Shown here: positions 61,247 to 64,000 of the stretch, one piece after another | Layout of the letters: every line of letters starts with the position of its first letter | Numbering within the stretch: position 1 is the first letter of the stretch | NCBI GenBank assembly: GCA_963699535.1 | Contig: CAVOUJ010000028.1 | Coordinates: 133,694-197,693 of the forward strand | Source of the DNA: VBDM01 sp963699535 | Lineage (GTDB): Bacteria > Pseudomonadota > Gammaproteobacteria > Burkholderiales > SG8-39 | DNA: 64,000 nucleotides | Direction of reading: 5' to 3' | The notes under the pieces: generated by a model | Database searches by the model: none | The model's input: the letters and a program-made list of their open reading frames with translations, nothing else | Told to the model about the DNA's origin: nothing | Translations under genes and position numbers: made by a program

Positions 61247-62410
61247 ATGCGAAATGTGTTCCTCGTCTATATGCCTCTACGAAATGCCGAGGCAATGGCG
61301 CACTACGAGGACACGATCAGAAAAAAGGTACCTCTCGAGAGAATTTCACGCTTTGTCTCGCCAGAGTTACGCGCGCGCTTAGGAGAAGTATTCGGATCGC
61401 ACGACATCGCGGTTTGGGGATCGGTGGCGGGGCAGATGAATCGCAGCTTCTTCGACAAGATGGCCGAGGGGGATGACCTGCTAATCGTCGAGGGAGATTC
61501 CATAAAGCTAATTGGGAAGATAGCCGCGAAACTCGTGAATGCTGATCTTTCACGGGAACTCTGGCAGCCAATCGGTCGGGCAGAAGGGCCCCCATGGGAG
61601 CTCATCTATTTTGTCGCCAACCCTCGGGAATTGAATGTCCCGTTTGCTGAGTTCTGCAAGTTATTCGGCTACGCGATCCACTATCAGCTTCGGGGCTTCA
61701 CGGCTGTTTCGGAGGAGAAAGTCGAGCTCTTTTACGACAGATTCGATGATCTCTACTCCGTTCTCGTCCGTATGAAACAAGGCGAGCCGGTCGTCGAAAA
61801 GACCTATCCCACTGGCCCAAGGCAAGCCAAAGCTGAAATAGCAAAAGAGCGATTGCTCTCCGAGATTCACGAGGACGATGTCGACCAAGTACTCCGAAGC
61901 GACCTCGTTTCAGATCACGTGAAGATGCAATGGAAGTTGGCTAATCTCGGGCTCAAAGCAGGAGAGCGAGTTTGGGTCCCGGCGGGAGATCAGGCAAAGC
62001 TTCGAACACTTTATCAGTTCGAGGCGTTCGATCGGCAATTCTCTGCGGGAATCGACTTACCCCACTCCTATGTCGAGAATATTGACGTTGTGTGGAAGCA
62101 AGAATTTAGAATCGATGCAGCCTATGAGATCGAGAATTCGACCGCTATTTACTCGGGGCTTCTGCGTTTCGCCGATCTCATGATCCTAGCGCCAAACACA
62201 ATCTATCCTATGTTTATTGTCGCGCCGTTGGACCGCAAGAATCGCGTTCGCGAGCAGCTAACCCGACCGACGTTTCGGCAATTCAATCTCTGCAATAAGG
62301 TGAAATTTCTTTCGTATGAGGTAGTGAACGATATTGACCAGTTCTTCTCAGGATCAAGCACAGGCCTAAACGTTGATCTGATTGCGGGCAAGGCAGAGAA
62401 GATCTGCTGA
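61247..62410 (+). CDS. Putative modification-dependent nuclease: PUA/EVE-like reader plus PD-(D/E)XK-like domain
   Basis: 387 residues. Residues 50-175 (DIAVWGSVAGQMNRSFFDKM, EGDDLLIVEGDSIKLIGKIAAKL, WELIYFV) have the pattern of a PUA/EVE-type reader. From residue 220 follows a recurring C-terminal domain with MQWKLANLGLKAGERVWVP, then IDVVWK with D280, then AAYEIENSTAIYSGLLRFADL with E294 and E296. The last block is like that seen in restriction-endonuclease-type proteins. The domain order suggests a single-chain type IV-like enzyme. The catalytic assignment is tentative because a canonical lysine is not obvious. Confidence 0.65.
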   Translation: MRNVFLVYMPLRNAEAMAHYEDTIRKKVPLERISRFVSPELRARLGEVFGSHDIAVWGSVAGQMNRSFFDKMAEGDDLLIVEGDSIKLIGKIAAKLVNADLSRELWQPIGRAEGPPWELIYFVANPRELNVPFAEFCKLFGYAIHYQLRGFTAVSEEKVELFYDRFDDLYSVLVRMKQGEPVVEKTYPTGPRQAKAEIAKERLLSEIHEDDVDQVLRSDLVSDHVKMQWKLANLGLKAGERVWVPAGDQAKLRTLYQFEAFDRQFSAGIDLPHSYVENIDVVWKQEFRIDAAYEIENSTAIYSGLLRFADLMILAPNTIYPMFIVAPLDRKNRVREQLTRPTFRQFNLCNKVKFLSYEVVNDIDQFFSGSSTGLNVDLIAGKAEKIC

Positions 62411-62501
62411 CGCAAATTGCTGGAGCTCTAGCGAGCGTGGCGACTGACAGCGAAGCGAATGCACAATGACTGGTAGCGCTTCTATCTAAGGATCAAGCAT
62501 C

Positions 62502-63485
62502 TTGCGCTACTGGTGGGTCAACCAGAACCAGACCTATCGACACGAGGTGCCGGGCGGCTATCTGTGGTCTCCCAAGCGAAAGGCGAACGGCGATCGCAAC
62601 CCTTTCTATGACTTCATGCGTGAAGCTGCACCGGGAGACATCGTGTTCTCGTTTGCCGACACCCAAATTCGAGCAATCGGCATAGTCGCATCGCATGCAT
62701 ACGAGGCGCCCAAACCTCTTGAGTTCGGCCAGGTGGGAGCCTATTGGGACAACATCGGTTGGCGCGTTGATGCTCGGTTTACCGAACTGCGCTTGCCAAT
62801 CCGGCCCTCCGAGCACATGAACGTGCTGACACCGTTGCTGCCTGAACGCTACTCCCCGCTACTACCTACCGGGAGCGGACTACAAAGCGTCTACCTCACC
62901 AGGATGTCAGAACCATTTGCTGGTGCACTCGTGGATCTAATGGGAGCGGAAGCTCGAAACTTGATTCTTGGCCACCGGGTCGCGGAGGAGCGTACGCTGC
63001 AATCGGCTATCGGCCTGATCGAGTGGGAAGAGCACGAGATGCATCGGCTGCAAACCGATGCCAATATTCCTGAAACCACGCGAGAGGCCGTCGTGCTAGC
63101 GCGACGCGGGCAGGGTTTGTTCAAACAGCGAGTAATGCAGATTGAGCGAGCTTGCCGGATTACCGGTGTCACGCGAGAAGAACATCTGCGCGCTAGCCAC
63201 TGCAAGCCATGGCGCGACGCCAATAACGACGAGCGCCTCGACGGTGAGAACGGACTACTTTTGACGCCCAATGCGGACCATCTATTTGACCGCGGCTTCA
63301 TCGGATTCGAAGACAACGGAGACGTTCTGGTCTCGCCGGTTGCGCACATGGATTCCCTTGCCCGGATGGGTCTTAGTACCTCTCGTGTATTCAACGTCGG
63401 GAGCTTTTCAGAGGGTCAGCGCCGATATTTGGAGTTTCACCGAGAGAATGTGCTTCTACTATCGTCCTTTTGGGACGATAACTGA
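62502..63485 (+). CDS. EVE-domain HNH endonuclease
   Basis: 327 residues from a TTG at 62502. The N-terminal EVE domain (about 1-115) shows RYWWVNQNQTYRHEV, FYDFMREAAPGDIVFSFADTQIRAIGIV and the closing W-R-V-D-A-R-F-T-E-L strand. The C-terminal HNH domain includes the cysteine-containing CRITGVTREEHLRASHCKPW and NGLLLTPNADHLFDRGFI. EVE domains recognise modified cytosine in DNA, and fusion to HNH is a known layout for type IV-like restriction. It is independent of the other HNH protein at 59859: the reader and linker differ. Confidence 0.83.
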   Translation: MRYWWVNQNQTYRHEVPGGYLWSPKRKANGDRNPFYDFMREAAPGDIVFSFADTQIRAIGIVASHAYEAPKPLEFGQVGAYWDNIGWRVDARFTELRLPIRPSEHMNVLTPLLPERYSPLLPTGSGLQSVYLTRMSEPFAGALVDLMGAEARNLILGHRVAEERTLQSAIGLIEWEEHEMHRLQTDANIPETTREAVVLARRGQGLFKQRVMQIERACRITGVTREEHLRASHCKPWRDANNDERLDGENGLLLTPNADHLFDRGFIGFEDNGDVLVSPVAHMDSLARMGLSTSRVFNVGSFSEGQRRYLEFHRENVLLLSSFWDDN

Positions 63486-63540
63486 AACAATAGTGGCGAT
63501 TCGGAGCCAAGAGTTGCATGTCGAATGCTTGGGAAACTAG

Positions 63541-64000
63541 ATGACCTGTGCATTTCAAAGGTCGGACGGAAATCTATGTTCACGGCCGTCGATCGGCAGT
63601 TCTCGACTCTGTGTCTTTCACTTCTGGAGTAATGAGCAACTTGCGGCGGCCGCTGACCCCCTCCTGAGCAGGCAATTTACGTCGGACTTCTACGGGCTTA
63701 TCGCAGCGAAAGACGGCAACTGGCAGGGCTTTGTATTTCCAGAGCTATTCAAGTTCGCAAAAGCGAATATCGATTTTGGTATTGATGCAACCGAAGCGAG
63801 ATTCAAGAGCGTTAGTCTTGAGGATATTAAGTTTGCGAAAAAGGCTGATTTCTCCCGCGCGACATTTGGAGGTAACACTGCGTTTAGAAACATAGGGTTC
63901 TTAGAGGAAATAGTGTTTGCTCATGCCAATTTTGTGGGAACTCTTGAACTGCAGCGCGTGCGGTTCAACAAAAGTGTTTCGTTTTATCGATCTCGCTTCG
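63541..64000 (+). CDS. Pentapeptide-repeat protein with N-terminal Cys/His motif (cut by window end)
   Basis: At least 153 residues from ATG 63541, open to the end of the window. The N-terminus has MTCAFQRSDGNLC and RLCVFHFW, a C...C...C-x-x-H pattern like the small zinc knuckle that opens some pentapeptide-repeat proteins. From about residue 70 come degenerate A(D/N)xxF repeats: KFAKANIDFG, DATEARFKS, KKADFSRATF, FAHANFVG and LQRVRFNKSVSF. These should fold as a right-handed quadrilateral helix. The composition is the lowest-GC in the window. The role in the island is unknown. Confidence 0.68.
   Translation, partial: MTCAFQRSDGNLCSRPSIGSSRLCVFHFWSNEQLAAAADPLLSRQFTSDFYGLIAAKDGNWQGFVFPELFKFAKANIDFGIDATEARFKSVSLEDIKFAKKADFSRATFGGNTAFRNIGFLEEIVFAHANFVGTLELQRVRFNKSVSFYRSRF

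Overview
The window is GC-rich, densely packed bacterial DNA that reads as a betaproteobacterium, most likely Burkholderiales-like. The reasons are a large supply of Bug/TctC-type periplasmic binding proteins (three copies), a general diffusion porin of the betaproteobacterial type, TRAP and liv transporters, an atpIBEFHAGDC operon, and an RhlE-type DEAD-box helicase. No tRNA, rRNA, CRISPR array, transposase or integrase was seen.

Layout. 0-6.7 kb: a Bug binding protein, a 3-hydroxyisobutyrate-dehydrogenase-type oxidoreductase, and a divergent hyuA/hyuB pair whose HyuB carries an acetone-carboxylase-gamma-like zinc tail. 6.7-19 kb: an iron-type ABC transporter (fused double permease plus ATPase), a ThDP-dependent enzyme, a second NAD(P) oxidoreductase, a porin, three paralogous Fbp-type binding proteins with a cupin, and an MFS carrier. 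19-20.8 kb: an opposing MFS carrier and a SEC-C/CxxCxxCC protein. 21-25.6 kb: a complete branched-chain-amino-acid-type (liv) ABC operon. 25.6-31 kb: a membrane protein, arfB, a molybdenum hydroxylase operon (FAD, 2Fe-2S and Mo subunits) and a cupin. 31-35 kb: a putative aromatic or cyclic-compound catabolic module (dienelactone-hydrolase family, VOC, flavin monooxygenase, FAA hydrolase, ring-hydroxylating beta subunit). 35-38 kb: a TRAP transporter. 38.2-45.4 kb: the F1Fo ATP synthase operon. 45.6-54.3 kb: small secreted proteins, a HEAT-repeat protein, a PII-like protein, two more Bug proteins, an aldo/keto reductase, an alpha/beta hydrolase and a YqgE-like protein. 54.4-59.6 kb: rhlE with a long leader, a FmdB zinc ribbon, toxin-antitoxin loci (one broken), an ORF6N gene under a LexA box, a TfoX-like protein and a cyclic-nucleotide-binding protein. 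59.8-64 kb: a lower-GC defence island.

The most interesting block is the right end. Three putative nucleases (two HNH, one PD-(D/E)XK-like) sit together, each behind a PUA/EVE-like N-terminal region. A MazG-like pyrophosphohydrolase lies between them and a pentapeptide-repeat protein follows. This looks like a cluster of modification-dependent (type IV-like) restriction enzymes. A second notable feature is a family of at least eleven two-hairpin intergenic repeats between 31 and 53 kb. Their second hairpin changes stem sequence but keeps its pairing and usually a GAA loop, and two copies lie inside the atp operon.

Quality warning. About 29 reading-frame breaks were found in otherwise well conserved genes, including atpA. 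Every one that could be resolved is a +1 shift (one extra base), and removing the extra bases restores family-typical lengths. These are treated as probable sequence errors, and the affected genes are annotated as intact CDS with the shift positions given.
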